Made by a program: the position numbers and the translations under genes. 38,769 bases of DNA, taken from the NCBI GenBank assembly GCA_013139415.1, contig WTAT01000528.1:1-38769 (forward strand), written 5' to 3'. Under the pieces are notes generated by a model. It was not told where the DNA came from and did no database searches. It saw only the letters and a list, made by a program, of their open reading frames with translations. The DNA comes from Desulforhopalus sp. GTDB taxonomy: Bacteria; Desulfobacterota; Desulfobulbia; Desulfobulbales; Desulfocapsaceae. Numbering within the stretch: position 1 is the first letter of the stretch; each line of letters begins with the position of its first letter. Shown here one piece after another: positions 19,667 to 29,426 of this stretch.

Positions 19667-19981
19667 CTACTCAGTCTCTTTTTTTAGAGAAGAAATCTCT
19701 TCCCGTAACCGCTCAATCTCTGTTTTTAAGAGCTCGACATCCTCAACGCGGGCCAGTTTCATTTTGGCAATAGCGTTTTGCACAACGCTCTCTGTCTGAC
19801 TTTTCATCGTTTCGCGGGATTCCTCAGCACAGCTGAACATTTCTTGAACTAATTTTTCTCCCTCCTGCTCGGACATTTTCCCCTTGTCTATTAATTCTTT
19901 TGCGAGATCTTCAATTTTATCTTTAGTCAGAGACGCAACCCCGACACCCGTCAAAACAGCTTTTTTTATAAGATCTATCAT
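19667..19981 (-). CDS. phasin-family / PhaI-like granule-associated protein
   Basis: 'LIKKAVLTGVGVASLTKDKIEDLAKELIDKGKMSEQEGEKLVQEM' plus C-terminal coiled coil. Confidence 0.8.
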   Translation of the reverse strand: MIDLIKKAVLTGVGVASLTKDKIEDLAKELIDKGKMSEQEGEKLVQEMFSCAEESRETMKSQTESVVQNAIAKMKLARVEDVELLKTEIERLREEISSLKKETE

Positions 19982-19991
19982 CTCGTTCTCC

Positions 19992-20185
19992 TTAGTGTCT
20001 TACTCCAGATTTTCTGTCATAAAAACAAGAAGTCTGAAGAGTGTTTTGAAATTGGAAACTTAAAGTAACCTGCAAGGCACTTATACCCCCTTGTGGGGTG
20101 TTAGTGTCTTTGAAATTATACTCTTATCATTATCCCCCTCAGATAAGTGATGGACCCTGAGGAGGTACTCAAAAGTACAGTTTAT
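19992..20185. repeat. Interspersed GC-hairpin repeat family 1, copy C
   Basis: 20025-20102 matches 37006-37083 at 72/78 positions; right part 'ccctcagataagtgatggaccctgaggaggta' matches copy B 'ccctcaggtaagcgacagactccgagggggta'. Confidence 0.85.
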
Positions 20186-20207
20186 CGGAGTTACAATGAT
20201 GTTTTTT

Positions 20208-21200
20208 TTAACACATTGACCGAGCGAAAAAAATCGCTGCTCTCCGACGTGCCTGTTCAATACAATCACTGTTCTGGATCGATGCCGCAAGGTGATGGCC
20301 AAACGGAAATGACGCAGCAAAATATCGAGTAAACTGTTTCAGACGACCTAAGCGTCTTTCCGGTGCAAATCGCTGCTCAAGCAGGGTTATAAATTGAGCA
20401 TAAATCTCTGAGCTTTCAGTTTGTTTGCGACCTTCTCCAATACCGTAGAGTTCTCTGGCAATCTCACCACATAACCAAGGTCGCTCGACTGCTCCTCGAC
20501 CAATCATCACGCCGTCAGCGCCGGAGAGCTCGATACATCTCCTTGCATCCGCTGGAGAAAAGATTCCTCCGTTTGCAAGAATCGGCACGGAAACAGCATC
20601 TTTAATTTCACCAATTACCGCCCACCGAGGTTTACGACAAAACTTTTCTCCATTCAGTCTTGCATGAATAGTAATCATATCTACGCCCTCTGCCTCAAGA
20701 AATAGGCAGAATGATCGCAATTCATCACCGGCGAGACGGTGCCCCAGACGAATCTTCACACTCAGCGGTAATTCGGTGCTCTTTCTCAGGCTGCAAAGAA
20801 CCTTTTGGAGCTGCTTATGGTTACCAGCAAGTATGGCCCCCGCTCCCTGCCGTCTTTGCACTGGTGCCGGGCAACCAAGATTAAGATCAATGCCCTGAGC
20901 CCCAAGCTTATGCAGTTTTTCCACCGCAGGTTCGATAGTTACCTCATTTGAGGTAATAATTTGATATATAAGGGGTTTTTCTGACTCATCCCTGATAAGC
21001 AGAGGCGAACATAATTCGCTATCATGGGGCAGCCGTTTTGCGGCCAGCATTTCGGTAAAAAGTAGTCCAACCCCGCCCTCACCCTGTACCAGGCTGCGAA
21101 AAGCCGAATGGGTGATGCCAACCATTGGCGCGAGAGCAATAGGCGGTGAGATTTCCAGTCCGCGAACAACAAGCTTATTTTTAAATATTTTTCCTGACAC
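20208..21200 (-). CDS. dusB: tRNA-dihydrouridine synthase (DusB-like)
   Basis: 'IALAPMVGITHSAFRSL', 'GIDLNLGCPAPVQRRQGAGAIL', 'ANGGIFSPADARRCIELSGADGVMIGRGAVERPWL'. Confidence 0.92.
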   Translation of the reverse strand: MSGKIFKNKLVVRGLEISPPIALAPMVGITHSAFRSLVQGEGGVGLLFTEMLAAKRLPHDSELCSPLLIRDESEKPLIYQIITSNEVTIEPAVEKLHKLGAQGIDLNLGCPAPVQRRQGAGAILAGNHKQLQKVLCSLRKSTELPLSVKIRLGHRLAGDELRSFCLFLEAEGVDMITIHARLNGEKFCRKPRWAVIGEIKDAVSVPILANGGIFSPADARRCIELSGADGVMIGRGAVERPWLCGEIARELYGIGEGRKQTESSEIYAQFITLLEQRFAPERRLGRLKQFTRYFAASFPFGHHLAASIQNSDCIEQARRRAAIFFARSMC

Positions 21201-21217
21201 GAAGCACTAAATAGCAA

Positions 21218-23605
21218 TTATTGATTTCGTCTGGCAACAGAGAGGATTTTGTTGTAAGAAGTCTCATCAATTTTTTTAGAAAGTTTAACATGAACTGAGA
21301 AATCCTGCACAATCGGCGCATATAACCTGACACCGACGACAACACCAATTAGTGGCGGGAGCTCCTCATTTCCGACAATGATGACTGTCTTAATATGTCG
21401 GCCCAGGAGTAACCTGGCTTTGTTGGTATTTGAGATTCTTATCGTAAATGCCATTCCTTGCCTGGAAATATCAAAAAGTTCACCATTAAAAGTCCGTTTT
21501 TCCTTGTTTCCATAGGGGTCCATCAAATTATTTCTGGTCTGAAGGACCACAGAGTAACGGGCATATTCCCGACGATCCCCCCCTGACATTTTTAATAATT
21601 CCGACACTTGAGTATGTTTTCGACAATACTTGCGCAACTTGTATTCGATGCCAGGATGGTCAACCGCAATTTTTTTTAACACTGCATGATCCAAGACATG
21701 GACCTGGATTTCGCAAAGAGCTCTCAGAGTTACAGTCCAAACAGAATTGGAAAAAAACTGGTCGCCACCCAGCACATTGCTGGGCTGCATTCTTTTAAGA
21801 AAAATTTCTCTTCCACCAACGTTGCAGCTAAGACTAATATAGCCAGAGTTGAGAAAATATAAATTATTGTCGTTCTCACCGCTTTGAACTATGATATCGC
21901 CCTTACGATAATTTTCCTGTCGCAGAGAATGATAAAGTTCACTGAACTCCTCAGTAGTCATTTCATCATACAACTCGCTCCATATCTCAAGATGATGACT
22001 GGTGATCGATTTATTTTTTTGTTCCTCAATAAAATCCCCAAGTTCAATGGCTTCAGTAAGTGCCATAGGGTTGATTTCCAAAAGTCTGGTCAGCAATAAT
22101 CTTGCCACAGGGAAATCAGTTGTTTTTGCCGCAGTGATCGCCTGGTCATAAATCAATTGTCCGGCCTGCTGTACATCACCGGCACGCACGAGAAGCTGAA
22201 CTTCCTCCTCTATTTTTCTAACCTTTTCGGAGGCCAGTTGCCGCTGAACAGGGTCGTTATCAAAAGACACAATATCTTTAAGACCATCAACACCCTGAAG
22301 GCTATGTCTCATCTTTGGCTCAATAACCATCAGTGCCTCATCTATGTGAAGCAGAAGTTGTTCGGTTCCCTGTTTCCTTGAGAATTCATCCCTCATTTTT
22401 CCGAGCTGCTCGACACTCTTTCTGCACGGAAAAGTTTTCAATGCTGCTATGAGAGCATGCGGCAAATCATCTCCTGATTGCACAGAAAAGGTTGTTCTCT
22501 TTCCGGCCAGATTGAGAATGGCCGCTAAAACATTTTCGTCGTTGTCTTCCTGCTCGACAAGCAGGCGGAGTATATGAACCTTCAGACGATCTTGGACAAA
22601 ATCAAGGCCCTTAATTAAACGGGGTTTTATCATCTGTCCGCCTAATTTCAAGACACAACGGATCATTTCATGTTGTATCCGTTCGTCAAAATGGCCAAAA
22701 TATCTTGCAACAAGGGCATAATGTGCATCGTTTTTGATTTCCGAAACGATGTAAATGATATTTTTCACGACTGCCCATGGCGGATCGCTTTTCAGGCAAT
22801 CTTCAAGGGCGGGAACCGCTGAATTACCAAACGTAGATATCAGGTCGAGCAAATCGAACTTTTCTGATCTACTGTCACTATAGATAGCCCGGTTGAACAG
22901 ATATGTTGCTGCTTTGGGACCTATGGAATGAAGTATATTTTGAAAAAGGTGTTGTTGTTCATTCCCAAGCAGATACCCATCTGTAAACTTTTCAAGGATA
23001 TCTTTTTTCTCAAGTTTCTGTAATGTTTTGTTCGTCAGACTTTTAATTACCCTGCTTTTTTTTAAACTACCTGACTGAATCCGGTACAGGAGGATAACCA
23101 CCTCTTCTACTTCAACCCAACATGAGTTATCCATTGACCAATCCAAAACTTCTTCAAGCCTCTTGATCAAAACGGAAAAACCGGGAAGCAATTCAGTCTC
23201 AAATTCGAGCCAGTTACAAAGGCCATGCACTAAAACAAGCATGTTTTGTGCCTCGTTTTGGTCAAGATAGAATTCCGTGGTGGAGGATAGTAATGCCAAC
23301 GCCCTCTCCCTCACTGGGATTTCTTCAACAATGGCCCCCTCACCAATACGTTTAAGAAGTTTTAATTTTATATCTTTGTTCTCACTAGGATCTGCCAAGA
23401 GATACGATCTCAGCCCCGCAATAAATTCATCGTTTTTCAGAACCTGGACATTGCCCCTTTCAAAATTGTTGAGATTATATGCAAACCGGAGTTCCCTCCG
23501 CTCTTTTTCAGCAGCAGCGATGTTCTTTGCAATATTTTCCGCAATATCGACAGGTTGTCCAATTTTATTTTTCATCAGATATAACTCACAAAGGATTTCA
23601 AGCAA
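21218..23605 (-). CDS. large multidomain protein: helical-repeat-like N-terminus, cyclic-nucleotide-binding domain, C-terminal PilZ domain
   Basis: cNMP-like 'LYHSLRQENYRKGDIIVQSGENDNNLYFLNSGYISLSCNVGGREIFLKRMQPSNVLGGDQFF'; PilZ-like 'GGDRREYARYSVVLQTRN...GELFDISRQGMAFTI' (RxxxR and DxSxxG). Confidence 0.8.
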   Translation of the reverse strand: MLEILCELYLMKNKIGQPVDIAENIAKNIAAAEKERRELRFAYNLNNFERGNVQVLKNDEFIAGLRSYLLADPSENKDIKLKLLKRIGEGAIVEEIPVRERALALLSSTTEFYLDQNEAQNMLVLVHGLCNWLEFETELLPGFSVLIKRLEEVLDWSMDNSCWVEVEEVVILLYRIQSGSLKKSRVIKSLTNKTLQKLEKKDILEKFTDGYLLGNEQQHLFQNILHSIGPKAATYLFNRAIYSDSRSEKFDLLDLISTFGNSAVPALEDCLKSDPPWAVVKNIIYIVSEIKNDAHYALVARYFGHFDERIQHEMIRCVLKLGGQMIKPRLIKGLDFVQDRLKVHILRLLVEQEDNDENVLAAILNLAGKRTTFSVQSGDDLPHALIAALKTFPCRKSVEQLGKMRDEFSRKQGTEQLLLHIDEALMVIEPKMRHSLQGVDGLKDIVSFDNDPVQRQLASEKVRKIEEEVQLLVRAGDVQQAGQLIYDQAITAAKTTDFPVARLLLTRLLEINPMALTEAIELGDFIEEQKNKSITSHHLEIWSELYDEMTTEEFSELYHSLRQENYRKGDIIVQSGENDNNLYFLNSGYISLSCNVGGREIFLKRMQPSNVLGGDQFFSNSVWTVTLRALCEIQVHVLDHAVLKKIAVDHPGIEYKLRKYCRKHTQVSELLKMSGGDRREYARYSVVLQTRNNLMDPYGNKEKRTFNGELFDISRQGMAFTIRISNTNKARLLLGRHIKTVIIVGNEELPPLIGVVVGVRLYAPIVQDFSVHVKLSKKIDETSYNKILSVARRNQ

Positions 23606-24191
23606 TCATTCGATTTAAAACAGAGGTGGTAACCATTATTACTAGAAATCTTCAGTCTGGGATTTATCAAAAAAAATGGAGTACAGATATGTAATAATCG
23701 TTTCCCAATTTCCTATGTTTTGCATCCGAATCCTGGCGACTGCAAAATCCTTAAGTTAAATAGAGGTAAGCCATACATAAAAATATCTCGATTCAGGATA
23801 GAAGACAGACCACAAAATATATGGACTTTAAGGCATGCAAGAAACATTTTTACAAATATATAGTAACCAATATATAATAACCAATTATAAGCAACAAGGA
23901 AAGAAAACTACTGCACCCGAACTCTTCACCTTCATTGACTGAGTATTTCTGGCTTGCATAATACAGTTATATAATTCCATGATCAGTAATTCACTATCCC
24001 CCCTTTTGAATTGTCTCAGCTACTATTAATGTTGAATTTTCCAGCCAATTACTCTAGACTTCTATGCTCTTGTCTTGACACAAAGTTCAAAAAGATAGAT
24101 CTTAACCAGATTTCCATATATTCACTGTTGTTCAGTTACAATAATTGAAATTCTTCAATATAATATTCCTCATCAAAAAATACTATTTACC

Positions 24192-25430
24192 ATGCAAAAT
24201 CGAAGAATAGTTATCACCGGAATCGGACTCGCCGCGCCAAATGGCTCAACTCTCCAAGAATACAGAGAAAAGTTAATCAATGGTGTCAGTGAGATCCAAG
24301 ATGTCGAACTGAGATATTTTGGCAAGGCTCCGGCTGGTATATGTTCGTTTCCGGAAACGCTTTATCGAAAAAAGAAAGAAAACAAGAAAGGTACCCGTGC
24401 CGGTTGTCTTGGAGTGTATTGTGCCAATGAAGCGTTAAAGAACGGCAACTTAGATATAGCAAGGTACGATTCTTCAAAAATCGGCGTGTACATTGGTCTG
24501 ACCGAGCATGGCACTGTGGAAACTGAAAACGAAGTATACAATATTAGCAAATACGGCCACAATGTCGATTACTGGAGCCACCACCATAATCCACGAACGG
24601 TTTTAAACAATCCCGCTGGCGAAATCACCATGAATCTCGGCATTACAGGTCCACATTATGTCATTGGCGCGGCCTGCGCTGCCGGTAACGCCTCGCTCAT
24701 CCAGGCAGTTCAAATGATGAGGCTTGGCGAGGTCGATATGGCTCTTGCCGGTGGAATTTCAGAATCAGTTGGATCATTCGGCATTTTCGCCAGTTTTAAA
24801 GCACAGGGAGCTCTGGGTGAAGCGGAAGATCCGAGATTGGCATCGCGGCCATTCGACACTGACAGGAATGGTATCGTCATCTCCGAAGGTGCCTGCATTT
24901 ACACTTTGGAGTATCTAGAAAAAGCCCTGGAGAGAGGAGCCCACATTTACGGAGAGATTGTCGGATATGCAATGAATTCCGATGCCAGGGATTTTGTCCT
25001 CCCCTATGGCAAGCGACAGGCGGAATGTATGCACCTTGCGTTGCAAAGAGCCTCGTTGCGACCGGAAGAGATCGATATAGTGAATACCCATGCGACCGGT
25101 ACTAAACAGGGTGATATTGAAGAATGCAAAGCCATACGAGAAGTCTTCGCCGATAGTCAAAGCACCTACATAAACAATACCAAAAGTATCATCGGTCACG
25201 CAATGGGCGCTGCTGGTGTATTGGAACTGGCAGGAAACCTGCCTTCATTTGATGACGGAATTGTGCACCCTACCATTAACATAGAAAACCTCGATCCAGA
25301 ATGTGACCTCAACAACCTGGTGATTAATAAAGCGATTCAAGCAGAGTCTATTGACACGATACTGAATAATTCATTTGGAATGGTCGGTATCAACTCCACA
25401 GTGATCGTAAAAAAATACACTGCCAGCTAA
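24192..25430 (+). CDS. beta-ketoacyl-ACP synthase (KAS II/FabF-like)
   Basis: 'GAACAAGNASLIQAVQMMRLGEVDMALAGG' (active-site Cys), 'NTHATGTKQGD' (His), 'NTKSIIGHAMGAAGVLEL' (His). Confidence 0.93.
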   Translation: MQNRRIVITGIGLAAPNGSTLQEYREKLINGVSEIQDVELRYFGKAPAGICSFPETLYRKKKENKKGTRAGCLGVYCANEALKNGNLDIARYDSSKIGVYIGLTEHGTVETENEVYNISKYGHNVDYWSHHHNPRTVLNNPAGEITMNLGITGPHYVIGAACAAGNASLIQAVQMMRLGEVDMALAGGISESVGSFGIFASFKAQGALGEAEDPRLASRPFDTDRNGIVISEGACIYTLEYLEKALERGAHIYGEIVGYAMNSDARDFVLPYGKRQAECMHLALQRASLRPEEIDIVNTHATGTKQGDIEECKAIREVFADSQSTYINNTKSIIGHAMGAAGVLELAGNLPSFDDGIVHPTINIENLDPECDLNNLVINKAIQAESIDTILNNSFGMVGINSTVIVKKYTAS

Positions 25431-25584
25431 TTTTTTCCCTGTTGCGTTAAAATAATTATAACCAAGAATGCTCAGGTATGTTATAGGAAGTGTTTTGCTG
25501 TAATTATAATACATACTCCCTCACTTTTAGGGAGTCTTAATATTTGAAACTTTTTTACCCCACACGTCGAAGCCGGAGAATTAC

Positions 25585-25836
25585 ATGACAAGTGAAGAGA
25601 TCAAAAATCTGATACTGGAAATTATTGAAGATATAGATGACGAAGCAGACTTTGACAGTCTGGATGCCGATCAACCCTTACGTGATCAATTGGATCTGGA
25701 CTCAATGGATTTTCTTGATATCGTGATGGAACTTAGAAAACGGCATAAGCTACAGATTCCAGAGGAAGATTATCCCAATCTCGCTACCCTCAACAGTTGC
25801 GCAATCTACCTAGAACCGCTTTTAAAAAACGCCTGA
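25585..25836 (+). CDS. acyl carrier protein
   Basis: 83 aa acidic ORF; phosphopantetheine motif 'LDLDSMDFLDIVMELRKR'. Confidence 0.93.
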   Translation: MTSEEIKNLILEIIEDIDDEADFDSLDADQPLRDQLDLDSMDFLDIVMELRKRHKLQIPEEDYPNLATLNSCAIYLEPLLKNA

Positions 25837-25840
25837 TGTT

Positions 25841-27232
25841 GTGAGAGTTCCCTTTCTGGTTATCGGTGGTGGTCTTTCAGGTTTGGCCGCCGCCATCCGA
25901 GTAGCACGGTTCAATCCAAATGTTCTCCTTTTAGAAAAACACTCCCGACTTGGCGGTCTCAATTCTTATTTTTACCGAAATAAAACTCTTTACGAAACTG
26001 GCCTGCATGCCATAACCAATTACGCCGGGCCCAAAGACAAAAGAGCTCCCCTAAACAGGTTGCTGCGTCAATTGAAGCTTCGACGAAGTGAGCTCACCTT
26101 CTGTGAGCAACACCAGAGTGAAGTAGTGTTCCGTGGCTGCACATCTTTGAAATTTTCCAACGATTTTGATCTGTTCCAAACTGAAATCAGCAATAAATTT
26201 CCCCAAGCCAGCGAGAAATTCCAAAGATTACTTGATTTTCTTCGTGAGTTCGACCCCTTCATCCTCACCCCATTCAACTCAGCAAAGAAGTTTCTCTTGA
26301 ATTGTCTGGAAGATCCACTTCTCGTTGACATGATTCTTTGCCCGTTGATGTATTATGGTTCCAGCCACGAAAACGACATGGATCTGTCCCAGTTCGCCAT
26401 TATGTTTCAGGCGATTTATCAAGAGGGTATGTTTCGCCCTCGTGGAACTATCAAAGATTTCCTTGATTTCCTGGTTGCCCATTATTTTCTTCTCGGTGGC
26501 AACCTAAGGAAGAGCTGCGGTGTAGAAAGGATTATTCATCACAAGAACAAAGCAATTGGTGTGGTCCTGGTGTCCGGGGAAGTTATCGAATGTGACCATC
26601 TCCTCTCTACCATCGGTCGCGATGAGACGATGAGTCTCCTCGGGAAGGAACCGAACACGCCATCTGCTGATTGTCAACGACTTGGTTTTGTTGAAACTAT
26701 CTATCAGGTTCCTGAAAAAACTGCAGCACACCTCCCCCGGGACAAAACTATTATTTTTTATAATGATGCTGACCAATTCTCATACAAAAACCCAGATGAT
26801 TATGTCGATTTTTCGAGTGGGGTCATCTGCTTCCCTGGAAATTTCAAGGGCCTGGAGCCCAAGGACTTACGAGAAATTCGCTCCACACATCTGGCAAATT
26901 TTAATCAGTGGAAAGCGCTCTCACTAGACACAGAGCAATACAAAATCCAAAAGAAAGCCATCTCACACCGCTCCAGCCAATGTCTTGAGAAGCTCATTGG
27001 CAGTTTCACGTCAAATATTATATATGAAAACTCCTTTACTCCTGTTACCATTGAGCGTTACACTTCAAAGATTGAAGGGGCTATTTACGGAAACCCGACC
27101 AAAACAAAAGACGGGGATCTCGGATTCACCAATCTTTTTCTTGCCGGTACTGATCAAGGATTTCTTGGAATTATTGGCTCCATGCTCAGCGGGGTATCGA
27201 TCGTCAATCAGCACATCCTGCCCAAGTTATAA
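25841..27232 (+). CDS. FAD-dependent oxidoreductase, phytoene desaturase (CrtI)-like
   Basis: GTG start; 'FLVIGGGLSGLAAAIRVARFNPNVLLLEKHSRLGGLNSYF' Rossmann motif; C-terminal 'NLFLAGTDQGFLGIIGSMLSG'. Confidence 0.87.
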   Translation: MRVPFLVIGGGLSGLAAAIRVARFNPNVLLLEKHSRLGGLNSYFYRNKTLYETGLHAITNYAGPKDKRAPLNRLLRQLKLRRSELTFCEQHQSEVVFRGCTSLKFSNDFDLFQTEISNKFPQASEKFQRLLDFLREFDPFILTPFNSAKKFLLNCLEDPLLVDMILCPLMYYGSSHENDMDLSQFAIMFQAIYQEGMFRPRGTIKDFLDFLVAHYFLLGGNLRKSCGVERIIHHKNKAIGVVLVSGEVIECDHLLSTIGRDETMSLLGKEPNTPSADCQRLGFVETIYQVPEKTAAHLPRDKTIIFYNDADQFSYKNPDDYVDFSSGVICFPGNFKGLEPKDLREIRSTHLANFNQWKALSLDTEQYKIQKKAISHRSSQCLEKLIGSFTSNIIYENSFTPVTIERYTSKIEGAIYGNPTKTKDGDLGFTNLFLAGTDQGFLGIIGSMLSGVSIVNQHILPKL

Positions 27233-27273
27233 GATAAATATTAATTAATCCTCTTTTATTAATCAGCGATTAT

Positions 27274-28677
27274 ATGCCTGTTTCATTTTCCCAATTGGAC
27301 GACAAGTACGACGTTATCATAATCGGATCTGGCCTCGGTGGACTGACAACAGCCAACCGCCTGGCCTATTGCGGCCATAAAGTCCTGCTGCTTGAACACC
27401 ATCATAGACTGGGTGGACTCTCCACCTGGTTTAAACGCCGGGGCCATATTTTCGACATATCCCTGCACGGTTTTCCTTTCGGGATGGTTAAAACCTGCAA
27501 GAAATACTGGAATAAGGCGATTATGCAGTCCATCGTCCAACTGCCGAATATTGTTTTTGACAATCCGCAGTTTTCATTGCGCACTACCTTTGACAAGGAG
27601 GATTTCACCGAACTCCTCAGGTCTCATTTCAAAGTCCCCAGGGAAACAATCAACAAATTCTTTTCAACCGTTGCCGGTATGAATTTTTATGATGACCAGA
27701 CGATGACGACCAGGGAATTGTTTGAGCGTTTTTTCCCTGGAAGAAGTGATGTGCACAGGTTACTCATGGAGCCGATAACCTACGCCAACGGTTCGACCTT
27801 GGAAGATCCTGCTATTACCTACGGTATCGTTTTTTCCAATTTCATGAACAAAGGGGTTTACACCTTTGAGGGTGGTACTGATAAACTGATCGGAATGATG
27901 ACCGATGAACTTGAGAAAAACGGCGTCACCATCTGCACCAGGGCAAAGGTTGATAAAATTATTACTGAAAAAGGCAAGGTCAGAGGAATCTCCGTTCATG
28001 GTAAAATAATTTCCTCGAAAGCAGTTGTTTCCAACAGCGGTATTACAAATACCATAAAAAATCTCACTGACCGTGAGGTATATTCTGATGAGTTTCTCGA
28101 AAAAGCCGATAAGATACGGGTCAATACTTCTAGCTGCCAGGTTTATCTAGGGATACGCGAAGGTGAACAAATCGAAGAGGTCGGTGATCTCCTTTTCACT
28201 TCCAAATCACCGGAATTTGATTCTGAGGAACTGCTCGACATGAAAACCAAATCAAAAACATTTTCCATTTACTACCCAAAAACCAGACCGGGAGCAGACC
28301 GCTACACCATCGTCGCCTCCATGAACAGCCGCTTCGAAGACTGGGCTAAGCTTGACGAAGAGACATACCAGCTTGAAAAGCAGTCTCTTATCTCCAGATC
28401 CATATCTGATCTGAACAAATACCTTCCCGGTGTAAAAGAAAAAATTGACTGGGCCGAAGCTGCCACGCCTAGAACATTCAACAGCTACACCTTGCACACC
28501 CAAGGGACATCTTTTGGGACTAAGTTTGAAGGATTAGATATATCTCGATCAATTTTCAAGGAGGTTGCCGGGCTATTTCATGTCGGTTCCGTCGGAATAA
28601 TCATGTCCGGCTGGCTGGGAGCAATCAATTACGGAGTTATTGTCGCAAATGATGTTGACAGTTTCCTCAGGACATAA
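27274..28677 (+). CDS. second FAD-dependent oxidoreductase, phytoene desaturase (CrtI)-like
   Basis: 'DVIIIGSGLGGLTTANRLAYCGHKVLLLEHHHRLGGLSTWF'; C-terminal 'GLFHVGSVGIIMSGWLGAINYG'. Confidence 0.88.
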   Translation: MPVSFSQLDDKYDVIIIGSGLGGLTTANRLAYCGHKVLLLEHHHRLGGLSTWFKRRGHIFDISLHGFPFGMVKTCKKYWNKAIMQSIVQLPNIVFDNPQFSLRTTFDKEDFTELLRSHFKVPRETINKFFSTVAGMNFYDDQTMTTRELFERFFPGRSDVHRLLMEPITYANGSTLEDPAITYGIVFSNFMNKGVYTFEGGTDKLIGMMTDELEKNGVTICTRAKVDKIITEKGKVRGISVHGKIISSKAVVSNSGITNTIKNLTDREVYSDEFLEKADKIRVNTSSCQVYLGIREGEQIEEVGDLLFTSKSPEFDSEELLDMKTKSKTFSIYYPKTRPGADRYTIVASMNSRFEDWAKLDEETYQLEKQSLISRSISDLNKYLPGVKEKIDWAEAATPRTFNSYTLHTQGTSFGTKFEGLDISRSIFKEVAGLFHVGSVGIIMSGWLGAINYGVIVANDVDSFLRT

Positions 28678-28685
28678 AGGATGAT

Positions 28686-29426
28686 ATGGAAGATTTTAGT
28701 GGTCAGACCGTAGTTGTCAGCGGGGCAACAAGAGGCATCGGCAGGGCAATTGCAGTACATTTTCTCGAAGCGGGGGCAACTGTCATAGGGATATATGCCG
28801 GAAATACCGCAGCCGCAGCATCCTTTTCTGATGAATTCAAGAGGTTTTCCTCGAAATTTGAACTTCTGAAATGCAATATAGCCAAAGAGGCTGAGGTAAC
28901 CGCCCTTTTCGCTATGGTGGAGGAAAAATACCAATCCCTCGATATCCTGGTAAATAACGCGGGTATCCGCAAAGATGCCGTACTCGCTTTGATGCAGACT
29001 GAACAATGGCAACAGGTAATTGACATCAATCTGACCGGGACCTATTTAATGGCCAAGCAGGCTGTGCTGCTCATGATGCAAAATAAATACGGTAGAATAA
29101 TCAATATCACTTCGCCGGTAGCCAAACTCGGTTTTCCCGGCCAGGCGAACTATGCAGCATCAAAGGCCGGGCAGGTAGCCCTGACCAAAACACTTGCAAA
29201 AGAAGTCGCTAAGAAAAAAATTACAGTAAATTGCGTATCTCCTGGTTTTATATCCACTGATTTCATAAACGATTTAGGCAAGGAACAGCTTACTGCCTAT
29301 AAGAAAATGGTGCCGATGCGTCGGTTCGGAACCCCCGAAGAAGTTGCCGATGCAGTTCTATTTCTTGCTGGGAACCGGGCGACCTATATAACCGGTACTG
29401 TATTGGAAGTTAACGGTGGACTGTAA
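28686..29426 (+). CDS. fabG: 3-oxoacyl-ACP reductase (SDR)
   Basis: 'VVVSGATRGIGRAIAVHFLEAGATV', 'LVNNAGIRKD', 'YAASKAGQVALTKTLAKEV'. Confidence 0.93.
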   Translation: MEDFSGQTVVVSGATRGIGRAIAVHFLEAGATVIGIYAGNTAAAASFSDEFKRFSSKFELLKCNIAKEAEVTALFAMVEEKYQSLDILVNNAGIRKDAVLALMQTEQWQQVIDINLTGTYLMAKQAVLLMMQNKYGRIINITSPVAKLGFPGQANYAASKAGQVALTKTLAKEVAKKKITVNCVSPGFISTDFINDLGKEQLTAYKKMVPMRRFGTPEEVADAVLFLAGNRATYITGTVLEVNGGL

